From: Mytilus trossulus
Taxonomy: Eukaryota > Mollusca > Bivalvia > Mytilida > Mytilidae
Length of the DNA: 64,000 nt
Assembly (NCBI RefSeq): GCF_036588685.1
Contig: NC_086374.1
Coordinates: forward strand, 21,816,886 to 21,880,885
Reading direction: 5' to 3'
Within the stretch, counting starts at the first letter, position 1; each line of letters begins with the position of its first letter. The notes under the pieces were generated by a model that did not search any database, was not told the origin of the DNA, and saw only the letters and a list, made by a program, of their open reading frames with translations. This document shows, in pieces, positions 33,474 through 44,089 of the stretch. A program made the position numbers and the translations under genes.

Positions 33474-35207
33474 GTTACAATACACCATTAGATTTTATGG
33501 GCGCAGCCATTTTATGAGCATAACATGGTATTCAGAATTAAGAGTATGGCGAATCCTGATTGGTCGATATGTGCGCCCGTTATTTTTTATTTTTAGAGAC
33601 TTCGTGCACTCTGCTTTATACAAAAGGCAAAATAAAAATTATTCCGTAGCCCTAAAGGCACTGAGATGACTTTTCAACGCTACGACAAGACACGTATTTT
33701 TAAGGGTAAAATTGATAGGCATGGGAGATAAGTACAAAATACGCTAAGAAAAGCAACGCGAACCTATATTTTTTGGACCAAAAAATACTGTCCTAATAAT
33801 TTTTCTTTGATTCTAGCAAGGTTTCGTTAAGAAAATCAACTTTCTAAAGTCTGTATCTCGAAAAAGGCTACCATTGTCGCCTATGGGGAAATTAATTGTT
33901 TATTTTAACCTATACAGCATCGACATTTCTTTATCATAGTGCTCAAAAAGTGTCAAAAACAGTCATTTTTACTTGACATTTGATGGGAAACCGTATTTTT
34001 TGGTGACAAATGAAATATTGATTATCTAGTTTTTAAGCTATAGTCTGTTTCATATTGGTATTGCGTTTTACCTTAGAAACAAGGGTGGGCTCGACTTTTG
34101 ACTTACTGTGGAACGAATATGTCATTTTCTGAAGTTCTGCTGATTTGTTCGAAAAGAGCAAGTACACGTCTAGAGTTTGTGAATATAAATCGATTTTTAA
34201 ACATAACAATCTCAACCCAAGTGCTGTTATCGAGATTACCAAATTCAGCGAAAATGTACGGAAATGATCTCCTTCGAACATTGAAATGTTCACACGAATA
34301 ACAAACTAAAAGAATAAAAAAAGCACGCCATTTTGTAGTTAACAAACAGTTATCGATGTCAAAACACAAATATTAACACATATTCTATATTTTGAAATGC
34401 TATAGTCTGTTTCAAAAATGTACTTTTATACGAAAATGGTTTCATTTAAAACTGTTATTCAAAATTCACCGTAGTAGTAATATATTGGATTGGTTTTGTT
34501 ATCAATATAATCAGTACTTAATGATATATAAAGAATCATCGGAGAAAGTGGGCATAATCTTCAGTCCTTTTTTAACAGAACCGCATTTACTCCAAAAAAC
34601 AGATTTTTTTTCTTCACATTTTTCGACTGGGGTCACCTCCGATAAAAAATTGTGAAAATTCAAAGAGTAAAGCCAGAACGGTTTGAAGATGATTTATTTG
34701 TGGCATATATATTTGTGCATCTAACGCAATATGAATTGCACGATACAAGAAAGTATTAAATACCGTATAGGTTACAATACACCATTAGATTTTATGGGCG
34801 CAGCCATTTTATGAGCATAACATGGTATTCAGAATTAAGAGTATGGCGAATCCTGATTGGTCGATATGTGCGCCCGTTATTTTTTATTTTTAGAGACTTC
34901 GTGCACTCTGCTTTATACAAAAGGCAAAATAAAAATTATTCCGTAGCCCTAAAGGCACTGAGATGACTTTTCAACGCTACGACAAAACACGTATTTTTAA
35001 GGGTAAAATTGATAGGCATGGGAGATAAGTACAAAATACGCTAAGAAAAGCAACGCGAACCTATATTTTTTGGACCAAAAAATACTGTCCTAATAACTTT
35101 TCTTTGATTCTAGCAAGGTTTCGTTAAGAAAATCAACTTTCTAAAGTCTGTATCTCGAAAAAGGCTACCATTGTCGCCTATGGGGAAATTAATTGTTTAT
35201 TTTAACC
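33474..35207. mobile_element. LTR-like element: 437-bp direct repeats with 5-bp target duplication
   Basis: Two direct repeats of exactly 437 bases (33474-33910 and 34771-35207) begin GTTACAATACACCATT and end TTATTTTAACC. By eye they differ at two positions (ACAAGAC against ACAAAAC, and AATAATTTT against AATAACTTT). The five bases TGAAG precede the first repeat (33469-33473) and follow the second (35208-35212), a target-site duplication. The 860-bp interior has no coding domain that I recognise, no TGG primer-binding site next to the left repeat and no clear polypurine tract before the right one. The repeat ends are not TG...CA. It is best described as a young, non-autonomous LTR-like (TRIM-like) element of unknown class. 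Confidence 0.75.
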
Positions 35208-35573
35208 TGAAGCTACTGAACTATAAATTGAAACAAAAAGAAAGAGAGATTTGTGTTATGGTAGCAGCCCGCCAAGTACATAAAATTCGTAAATGTGTGC
35301 AATAAGAAAATGTTCCTTTTTTTTTTAAATGGCACCATTACTGACTCACAGTTTTTTGTATTGGTATCAATTGGAAACGAAACTTTTGTAAATAATTTTA
35401 AATAGTAAAGTGCCAAAAGTGCGGTTTGCACTATTATTTTTATTATTTTCAGTGATAATAAAGAGGGCTTATCTAAATAAACATTTACTCTAAGCACTAC
35501 ACATAGTTTTGTTTTGTTTTTGTTCTTTTTTTCTCTCTCCGCTAAACCTAAACGATAAACACAACCTCACAAA

Positions 35574-35966
35574 TACTTTTTGGAATTTTGGATCCTCAAT
35601 GCCCTCCAACTTTGTACTTGTTTGGCTTTATAAATATTTTTATATGAGCGTCACTGATGAGTCTTATGTAGACGAAACGCGCGTCTGGCGTACTTAATTA
35701 CAATCCTGGTACCTTTGATAACTATTTACACCACTGGGTCTATGCCACTGCTGGTGGACGTTTCGTCCCCGAGGGTATCATCAGCCCAGTAGTCAACACT
35801 TCGGTGTTGATTATCCCAGGCATCGATTACCTAACCGTATTTGGCATAACTTTTTGGAATTTGGGTTTATAAATATTTTTATATGAGCGTCACTGATGAG
35901 TGTTATGTAGACGAAACACGCGTCTGGCGTACTAAATTATGGTCCTGGTAACTTTGATAACTATTC
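35574..35966 (-). repeat. Two inverted copies of the CAGACGCGCGTTTCGTC repeat
   Basis: On the plus strand each copy reads ATATGAGCGTCACTGATGAG, then GTAGACGAAACGCGCG (ACACGCG in the second). Between them lie CCACTGCTGGTGGACG and CCCGAGGGTATCATC. This is the reverse complement of the array at 10353-11370. The piece at 36255-36310 is a further fragment. Confidence 0.85.
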
Positions 35967-36310
35967 AATGACTTATTAAAAAATGATATATAAAAAAAAG
36001 AAATTGAATTTGGCAGTTTACTTGAAAACGATAATTTATTTTTGTTATGAAATATGTGTAGAATTAAATAGTTTAAAGGTTCTTCTTGTAGGCGTTGATG
36101 AGATGAAACCTACAGCCGCATTGGTGGACATTCTACTACTATCACTACGGGATGTTTAGTGATTTGGACTTTCTAGTCGAGTCACTTATATAATGTCGAC
36201 ATAGAGATCTTGATTTGGAATTATATAATCATTCTGCAAAAAGACAATGGCTGTTTTCACTGATGAGTCTTATGTAGACTAACCGCACCGATGTATCTAA
36301 TTATAAGCCT

Positions 36311-37636
36311 GCATGGTTCCTGTTTTCTGGTCTGTGCTTTAAATAAGCATAAAAGAATTTTAAACCTAAAACATATATAAATTCCACATATTTTCAGGCA
36401 TTTCCGTAAATTATAATGTTTCGGATTCGGGCTATGTTTATATACAAGATTCATCGCAAAAATAATCCGGCCTTGGTGGATGAATTTTAATGTAGTTAGT
36501 TTTGTGTAAGAAGTAGTAATTTGGAAGGATTAATATGCAAAAATGGAAGAATCGATAAGAAAAAAATGTTATGGCTATTTTTTATTTCAAAATAACTAGA
36601 TATTCCAAATGTGCATAATAAGAGGTTTAAAAAATGTGCATAATAAGAGTTTTAAAAAATCTGCAAAATATGAATGACTCGAAAGTCCTGCCTCAAGACT
36701 TGAACTTTTGTAATGTCCAGATATCGCTTTTTTCTGAATAGGGTTCAGGACCTTCTCGCTTCTTATTTCCATTACACAGCTCTTAGCAATATCAATCCAT
36801 ATTTTTAGAATGTGCATTTGTTGCACTATATTGTTGGAAAACCAAAAAATATGTTGAACGTTAATTTTTAAAGTTATGTGACAAACAAAGTGTCCAGTGT
36901 TTATTGGAATATACCTCTTTTAAAGTTTTATGAACAAAGACAAATACATAAAAATTACTTGTAAAATAATGACGAATTGTAGAGCTTGAACAAAAGAGAC
37001 AAAAACTAATTGATATTATGTTTTAATGAGAATCAAACGTGCTTTGTAAATCTATGTTGTATTGTAGCTACAAAAAAATTCTTTTCGTGTCTTTTTGTCA
37101 ATACTTAGACATCTACCCATCTTCACACGACTTGTCATATGCTTTCATGTGAATCATTGTAATTTTTTGGTTTGATATATCTCGGCAAAGGGTATATGAA
37201 TGAAAAACGGTTACTTCATATTTGATCATCAATATATCAAACAGTTCAAAAAATATACACTACACAAAATGTAAACAAAAGCACAAAAAAAAATGTTAAT
37301 AGATGTTAAACTTTGATAAACTGCAAATACTTAAGTACCTCATAAAAACGTGAACATACTGGTACTATCTTAACATAAACTTGTATAAAATTAAGACATA
37401 TGCATGTGAAGTATATACTCAATTCGAGAAAAAAAATTAATTTTTTAAGCTTTGCATATAACTAAATGTATTTATAAAGAAAAGCTGCATTCATATAGTT
37501 TATTCACATTTCCGTATACTGCATGTGTATTCCTGTGTCATACTTTTCATGCTTCAGAATCATACAGAAGTATCAGTAAAATTCCAATTGCAACTGATTT
37601 CACCTAGTACGTTCTCTTTCATTCCAGTACGTCATA
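36311..37636. other. AT-rich intergenic stretch, nothing recognised
   Basis: I see no gene, array or clear element. A short direct repeat (TGTGCATAATAAGAG, twice near 36610-36650) is the only structure. Confidence 0.45.
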
Positions 37637-37829
37637 CAGTAGCGAATTCAGGGGGTTCGGGAGTTGGAATAGTGTCCCCATTCAAATGCATTGATCGTTA
37701 AAAAAAGGCGGTATAATACTACCTCCTTTTTAAACGATCAATACATTTGAATTGAGACATATAGATGGAACCCACCTTCTTTATCCAGTATTGGGAACCC
37801 CCTTTGAAAAATGACTGGCTCCGGTACTG
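37637..37829. mobile_element. 193-bp foldback MITE flanked by TA
   Basis: The left end reads CAGTAGCGAATTCAGGGGG and the right end, reverse-complemented, reads CAGTACCGGAGCCAGTC. Deeper in, GGGGGTTC and GAACCCCC pair. The inner arms CAAATGCATTGATCGTT and AACGATCAATACATTTG pair around a centre near 37716. TA stands next to both ends, suggesting a TA target duplication. The element is non-coding. Confidence 0.65.
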
Positions 37830-38244
37830 TAACATCCAAAACATCTAATAACGATTCTGTATTGTTTTATTCTACGCAATCAGCAAGTTCTTTCACAAAT
37901 GAGATCTCTCAATTGACAAATGCAAATCCGATAGAGCTCGCGATATTTTAAATATAAACACTCATTTTTAATATTTTTTTAAATACTATACATTGTCATT
38001 TGCCCTGAAAAATGTCTCACGTTCCATTCCAATTTACCAACACAATTCTATTTTTGAATTTAATCAATTTTTTTTGTTGTTAATTTAGATAAGATAATGA
38101 CTGATTGAATTTCAATAGTACATGTTGCTAACGTAAACAAACCTTCAACCAGGAAGATTTAAACATATTATGCAGTAATTGCGCACTCCTAATATTTTCT
38201 AAGTAATGATTTGAAAATTAACATGAACGTATTTGACTTAAAGA

Positions 38245-38479
38245 ATGACAATTGCAAGCGCCCTGTGCCAAGGAATAGACAACTTTGTCGAATGTTCAGT
38301 AGCCGTGCGGATAGCTTTTTTTCTTATACCTGTGGCAGTTGTTCTTCAAGCATTTGGAGTTGGAACAGCGGCATGGTCAAATTCAGATTCTTCGCGTCAA
38401 GGTCTTTGGACGTATTGTTATGACGAAAGAGAATTTTCGTGCTGTGAAAGTATTTATGATAAAACAGGAGAAACACCAG
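38245..38479 (+). CDS. Tetraspan-RING exon 1: TM1 and claudin-like loop
   Basis: It encodes residues 1-78. TM1 is about residues 19-43 (VAVRIAFFLIPVAVVLQAFG core). The loop carries W44, the GLW motif at 53-55 and cysteines 58, 66 and 67. The donor is GTTTGT, weak, but it is the only one that keeps frame with exon 2. Confidence 0.75.
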
Positions 38480-41400
38480 GTTTGTACGTAATTGCATCTA
38501 CCCAGTTTTACCAATTATTCATTTTAGAAATGCATCTGTTCTTTAAAACACATTTCTTTTTTGGGCACCAGTTATTCATTTCAGCAAGTCTAAAACATAA
38601 TTACACATTTATGTTGACATTGTTATGTTACTTTTCTGTCTGTTTACAGAATGCTGAATTATTTGAAACACGAAGGTTTGAATTTGTCAATTCCTAAGGA
38701 TACAGAAAATATGATTAAAAATATCTGTTTTTTGTCAAAACTGATGCTGTTGGTGGGAAATTTTTGTTTCGTTGTTTTCGTTGTTTTTTTCCGGATTTGT
38801 TGTCTCTCTATCGATTTATGTCTTTTGAATAGCGGTATACTATTGTTGCATTTATATATATATATATATATATATGGTACGTACGTAAATGTTTTTGGTC
38901 ATATTTGTTCAAATTATTATATGCAACTGGCCGCCACTTGAAGGTGAAAAATGTACATCAATGCCTTTAAAATTGATTCGCCAATTTTATTTGCGTTCTT
39001 GGTTACACGTATCAGATTGTAAGCTGTTCAATGCATAATTTAATACATTTTTAAATTAAATTATGTGATTGACTTATTATTTTTTTCCCATTTTTGTGTG
39101 CCAAATAAGTACCAAGATCATGTCTCCTCGTCTGTGCACACTATGTTTAACCAAACTATAATCAGTTTATAGCTGCAATATAATGGACCAATCAGGTTGC
39201 TACAGATGTGATTATCATAATTATGGGTGGATAAATGAAGCATCACTTAGAAAACCAAGTTACAGGAATTTCCTATCAGTTAAGAAGTAAAATAAGTATT
39301 CGTGCCTTAAACAACTGTGGTAGGGAAACTTGCTTTGCATAGTGTAAACGCAAAAATAGAACACCTCGTCAGTCCCTCTAAATACTTTCCGATATTATTG
39401 AATTAAGTTTGGAGTTTTTCGAAACTCGACAAAAAAAGTGATCAATATCGATAAACGACTCTGGACCAATTCAGCCACAGAGTCATCCTTTTATTTTTCA
39501 ATTCAAAGGAACAAAGCATTCTTTATTTACTTGAAAGACAAGTATTTTAACAAGTATTTTAATTTTAATTTTAATTTTCATTTTATATTTAAAATAAGGA
39601 TTAGATGATGATGAATGAATAATCCAGAATTCCCCATTTTTATCGTTGCTGTTAAATCAACAAGGTTATTCTAGAAAACTTATTGTGGTCGAAAAACTTA
39701 AATCATTTCATTAGTTTAAACGCTTCTCATTATAAAAATGTATAGTATAGCAAATATGTCCTTCCACATGTCTACACATGAAGGCATTACTGGAAATGAA
39801 TGCGGCCATTGTCGTCCTTTACTTTTGTTACTTTGAACCATGAACAGGCATTCAGGCTACAGTTGTGGCCCTTTTCGTTATTTTCCAGAATTCACCTGAT
39901 AGCCGCTTTGGGCAATTGTTATCTTATAGTTCGTTTCTGTGTGTGTTGTATTGATTGTCGTTAGTTTTTTTGTTGCATTTCAGTGTTTCGGTTGTTTCGT
40001 TGTTTTCCTCTTATAATAGTATTTATGACTTTCGACCAGCGGTAACCTACTATTGCCTTTATTTAGTGATTTCTTCCTATTAACATTTATATGTGAAGGA
40101 GTTATGTAGAAAAACTACTTTACTAACTTCAATCATGCAACATTCTATAAGTTTGAAAACAGTCACTTTGAATACTATCTTCTTACCTCATTTCGAACTT
40201 TTAATCACTTCTGGCACACACCTGAGTGTATCAGAATTGAAAAGCTGGTGTAGTCAAGCTTCAAACGTGCATTTGTATTGTATGTGGAATCGTATATTTC
40301 GATTTGTTAAAGGGTCAGTTTGAAAAATAAGATATTTAGATAATGACAGCAACTGTAACACAAATATTGGTAGATCGAAATTAAATTCTGCATATTAAAT
40401 CAAAACAGTAATGACTATGTTTGAAGTTGAATAAAGAATCTCAATAATATAACATACGAATAAGGAGATGCAAGACAACTCTCAATCCAAGTCACAATGT
40501 ATAAAAAGTTAACAATTATTGGTCAAAGTAAGGCAGTCTTAGCTCACACCGGACAGCAATGTATAAAGAGCCATCAAATCACCAGTGTAACTCAACGCAA
40601 ACTAAAACCAACTGTTTATCTATATAAAACACGAAAAACAACAAACAACAAACCACAACCACTGAATAACATCACAACCACTGATTAACATGTACATCAT
40701 ATACATTATAAAATCTATTCAGTTAAATTTGTAATTTCATTTGTGGTACTTCCTTAACATTTCATTTCAATTCATTTTTTTACAGTTTGGTTGATTTCAA
40801 CACAAGTGTTTCAATGTATTTCATGTTGCATGGGTTTGATTACCTTGGTAATGTTTGTATTACTAACATGTGTTACAAAAACAATGCAGAAAAGTAAAGT
40901 CAGTTATACCACCATAGTATTTTGTACGATGACAGGTAGGTGTATTTAAGTTGACACTTTTGTTTTAGAAATGTACCTTGTCCGATATGTATTCTGTTTG
41001 GAAATTCAACCATTTCAACAATGTTAAGAATGTTGGTTGAAACCTAACGTTAAAGCCACTTTCGAAAATGATTATTCAACTAAACCAATTGTTGAAATCA
41101 AACTCAAACTTGTTTGACAGGCATGCCTTGAAAATACCTGTTTAAACTTGCCACAAGAATTTAGAAATGCATACATTCCAAAATAGAAATATTCCTTCTT
41201 CATCTCTTGAGCTTCATTCAGCTATTAAAATGCAGACTAGATTATTTTTGTTCTGGTAAAAAAACATTGACGAGTATAAATCGGATCAACGTACCACGAT
41301 TAGGAACCAAGAAAACGTGACAGGAAGATTGAGAATGCATTCAAAATATATGTTTAAAAATCATCCATAACATTACTTCGGTAGTAAGTTATTACTTTTT

Positions 41401-43886
41401 AAACAAAGGGACGTCTCTAAAAACTGGTAGGATAAAACGTTTGATTTTATCTTGGAACAGTATATCTAACATCAATATATATGTATCTGTATCTGATTTG
41501 ATCAACCGACAGAACGAACGGATTTAACATGAGTCATATCTCTGACTTGGTTTAGGTATTTCTTGTAAAATATCAGTATTCAAAACTGTACTTTTAAATT
41601 GATCTCATTCGTTGGAAGCAATGATAGTTACTACGAATAGCACAAAAAAAACCCCACAATAAACAGGTTGAATTGAATTTCGAATCTATAACAAAATTTA
41701 ATGACACATATTATGGAAAATATTGCCGTTTGTATAGCAGAACGACGAGACAAGAACACAACAATAACATACTAAAATATTCTTCATTCTTAATTGAGAC
41801 CACAAATTTTCTAAATATATACTCAGAATGATGAATTTATGTATGGACTTAATTGTGAATCATTATTCTGTAGGATTTTGTTTGATGGTGAGTGTAAGTA
41901 TCTATGGTGACAATTACCGGGATTCACACTGGTTGGACGATCATCAGCTGTCTGGTTCCTTTATTATTGTTCTCATTGCTTTCTTCCTGCACTCTGTAGT
42001 TGCAGTTATTTTATTGGTTACTGAATGTCAAGGTATGTTTGCTTATGTAAAACATATGCATAAATGTTTGAGTCCAAGTAGTTTTTTGAGAAACTCGTAA
42101 TATTTCCTCACGAAGACAACATATTGGGAAAAAAAAAGAATGCGTCTAGTAAAACAAATCGATGTATACATATTAAGATGTAACAATTAAAATTCATACA
42201 GTTGAAAAACCTCGAAGACAAACTTCTAAAACCTACAAATGGATAGAGTGTGATCCTTCTCTCAGATGTTTTTTTGTAAATTTGTAAACAGTGTCATCAA
42301 GTTACCCAAGACTTCATCGTTCTTGTCCATCTAATTAGATTGGACACGCGTCTTTACGCATTGTATTAAGCTTTTTTCACAAACTATATGGTCACTATTT
42401 TGTGTATTAATTTCATTTTCGATCTTAAATAAAGGCAACAGTAGGATACCGCTGTTCAAAACTCATAAATCCATGGACAAAAAACAAAATCGGGGTAACA
42501 AACTAAAACCGAGGGAAACGCATTAAATATAAGAGGAAAACAACGACACAACACTGAAATGTAACACACACAGAAACGGACCAAGCATCAGACAAAATCC
42601 AACAAACATAACATCAAAACCAAATACACGAATTTGGGATAGACAAGTACGGTGACACGTCTTATCGCAATGTGAATTTACACTAAAAAATAAGAGAAAA
42701 CAGACGACGCAACGTTAAAATGTAACACACACAGAAACGAACAATAATATAACAATGGCCATCTTCCTGACTTTGTACAGGACATTTTTAAAGGAAAAAA
42801 TGGTGAGTTGAACCTGGTTTTGTGGCATGCCAAACCTCGCACTTTAATGGCAATGTTAAATATAACATTGAAATGACAACATAATATTACAGGACTACAA
42901 TACAAATAAATAGGAGAACATATTAGACAAAGAAACACATGATTAACAGATAACAAAATGCATCAGGTTTAAAATTCAATACGCCAAAAACGAAATGTAA
43001 TGAAATCTTGGTGGCAATATACAAAGTCAGCAAAGGCTAGCTGCATTCTCCCAAACCATTGGTTGTAAAACTTTGGTTATGAAGTATGATCAAGACAAAG
43101 GGTGGCATTAGTGAAAATCCTTGGTTTTTTTGCAGGTTTCGAATTGGGTCATCTCTAGAGTTGCGTTTAATTTTGAGGACTGTTTGGTCGTGATTATGTT
43201 TCTCTATCTTTCAAACATGTATGTTCTCTTGGTATTTTGTAAGGGATTTGCATCGTGCTCAATTGCACTATAGACTAGGTTTGGCCACAGCACCAAAATT
43301 ATTGCACCAATAAAGTCAAAACAGTAAAAGTCTGTTGTTCTAATATCCATTTTATTTCCACGATTATGACTAAAATATATATATATATATTTTTTCTCTC
43401 ATCAATTATGCACTGACAATTTGAGGCTCTACAAAAGAGTCAACGTTTTATTTGTAATATACATCTAAAAATGAAGGCATTTAATCAATGCGTAATATGT
43501 TACAACTGGAACAAAATTGGAGGTAAAAATTTCGATCATTGAAAGACTTTCTGTCTAAATAAGTATTACTGAAATACATATGATTTGCCTACTTTTCAGA
43601 TCGACCTTCTTCCAGGATATACCCAAATGAAACAAGACAAGCACCTGTTCAACCTTCAGCTCCGCCTTTGCCAGTGATCCCACCTACCTCAGCTACCAAT
43701 CAAAACTTATCTACAGACCAAAACGAATGTATAATCTGCATGGAAAGACCAAAGCAAACTATTTTTCTGGACTGTGGACATATTGCTTGTTGTGATATAT
43801 GTTCAAATACATTGATGTCTAGTGAAAGAAAATGTCCAACATGCAGAACGTTCATTCGAGAAAGCAGACGCTATTATAACGCATGA
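38245..43886 (+). CDS. Claudin/PMP22-like tetraspan protein with C-terminal RING finger
   Basis: Four exons, 38245-38479, 40786-40935, 41874-42032 and 43600-43886, all join in phase 1 and give a 276-residue protein. Exon 1 holds TM1 and the extracellular W44 ... G53-L54-W55-x2-C58 ... C67 pattern of claudin/PMP22 proteins, with a shorter W-to-W spacing. Exon 2 gives TM2 and the start of TM3, and exon 3 the rest of TM3, loop 2 and TM4. Exon 4 gives a proline-rich linker and a C3HC4 RING: C225, C228, C240, H242, C246, C249, C260, C263. The CGH-x3-C-x2-C spacing and a C-terminus a dozen residues later resemble IAP/MUL1-type RINGs, which act as E3 ubiquitin ligases on the cytosolic side. I know no family with this combination. 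The main doubt is whether exon 4 belongs to the same transcript; phase, strand and distance all fit. The start is the first ATG in frame. Confidence 0.75.
38480..40785. other. First intron of the tetraspan-RING gene
   Basis: About 38800-38870 carries an inverted AACAGTAGTATACC repeat piece followed by an AT dinucleotide run. About 40020-40070 carries another such piece, and about 40455-40650 a decayed GCCAATGAGACAAC-type copy with GTATAAAAAGTTAACAATT. The frames starting at 38651, 40093 and 40497 are intronic and not supported. Confidence 0.5.
40786..42032 (+). CDS. Tetraspan-RING exons 2 and 3: TM2 to TM4
   Basis: Exon 2 (40786-40935, acceptor TTTTTTACAG, donor GTAGGT) encodes VWLISTQVFQCISCC and a long hydrophobic helix (GLITLVMFVLLTCV), then a short basic loop and YTTIVFCTMTG. 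Exon 3 (41874-42032, acceptor ATTCTGTAG, donor GTATGT) encodes GFCLMVSVSIYGDNYRDSHW, where a helix passes into the second extracellular loop, then TM4 (SFIIVLIAFFLHSVVAVILL). Both exons are phase 1 to phase 1, like claudin-type genes split within helices. Confidence 0.75.
42425..42960 (+). repeat. Dispersed repeat (AAAGGCAACAGTAGGATACC copy) in intron 3
   Basis: It contains AAAGGCAACAGTAGGATACC, CGGGGTAACAAACTAAAAC and ACACACACAGAAACGGACC, and further GGCCATCTTCCTGACTTTG and GGTTTTGTGGCATGCC. It matches 44470-44990 over its whole length and 29303-29460 at the left end. Confidence 0.8.
43600..43886 (+). CDS. Tetraspan-RING exon 4: linker and RING finger
   Basis: The acceptor is CTACTTTTCAG, the exon enters in phase 1 and stops at TGA 43884-43886. 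A linker of about 40 residues, rich in P, S and T, leads to ECIICMERPKQTIF, then LDCGHIACCDIC and RKCPTCRTFIRESRRYY. All eight zinc ligands of a C3HC4 RING are present. If translated alone, no good start exists before the RING, which favours its being the last exon of the gene upstream. Confidence 0.85.
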
Positions 43887-44089
43887 CCAGATGTTTTTTT
43901 CTTGAATCGTGGACCGAAAGAAACAAGACAAATCATTGCGAAATTATTACAATGCTTCAATATATAACCGAAATATATTGTAAAATGTGTATAATTAAAA
44001 ACTATTATAAATTCTATCATGCAAGGCACCAAAGCAAACGAAAGAAGGTAAAACTCATCATTGAAGGGCAATAACTCTAAATAGAAGGT

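Noticed and set aside
35213-35497. Minus-strand frame of 94 residues beside the LTR-like element
   Set aside because: It has no motif that I recognise and starts at the target duplication; it was treated as chance.
38651-38941. Frame running on after the tetraspan exon 1
   Set aside because: It is intronic, it ends in an AT microsatellite, and splicing to 40786 gives the coherent TM2 sequence instead.
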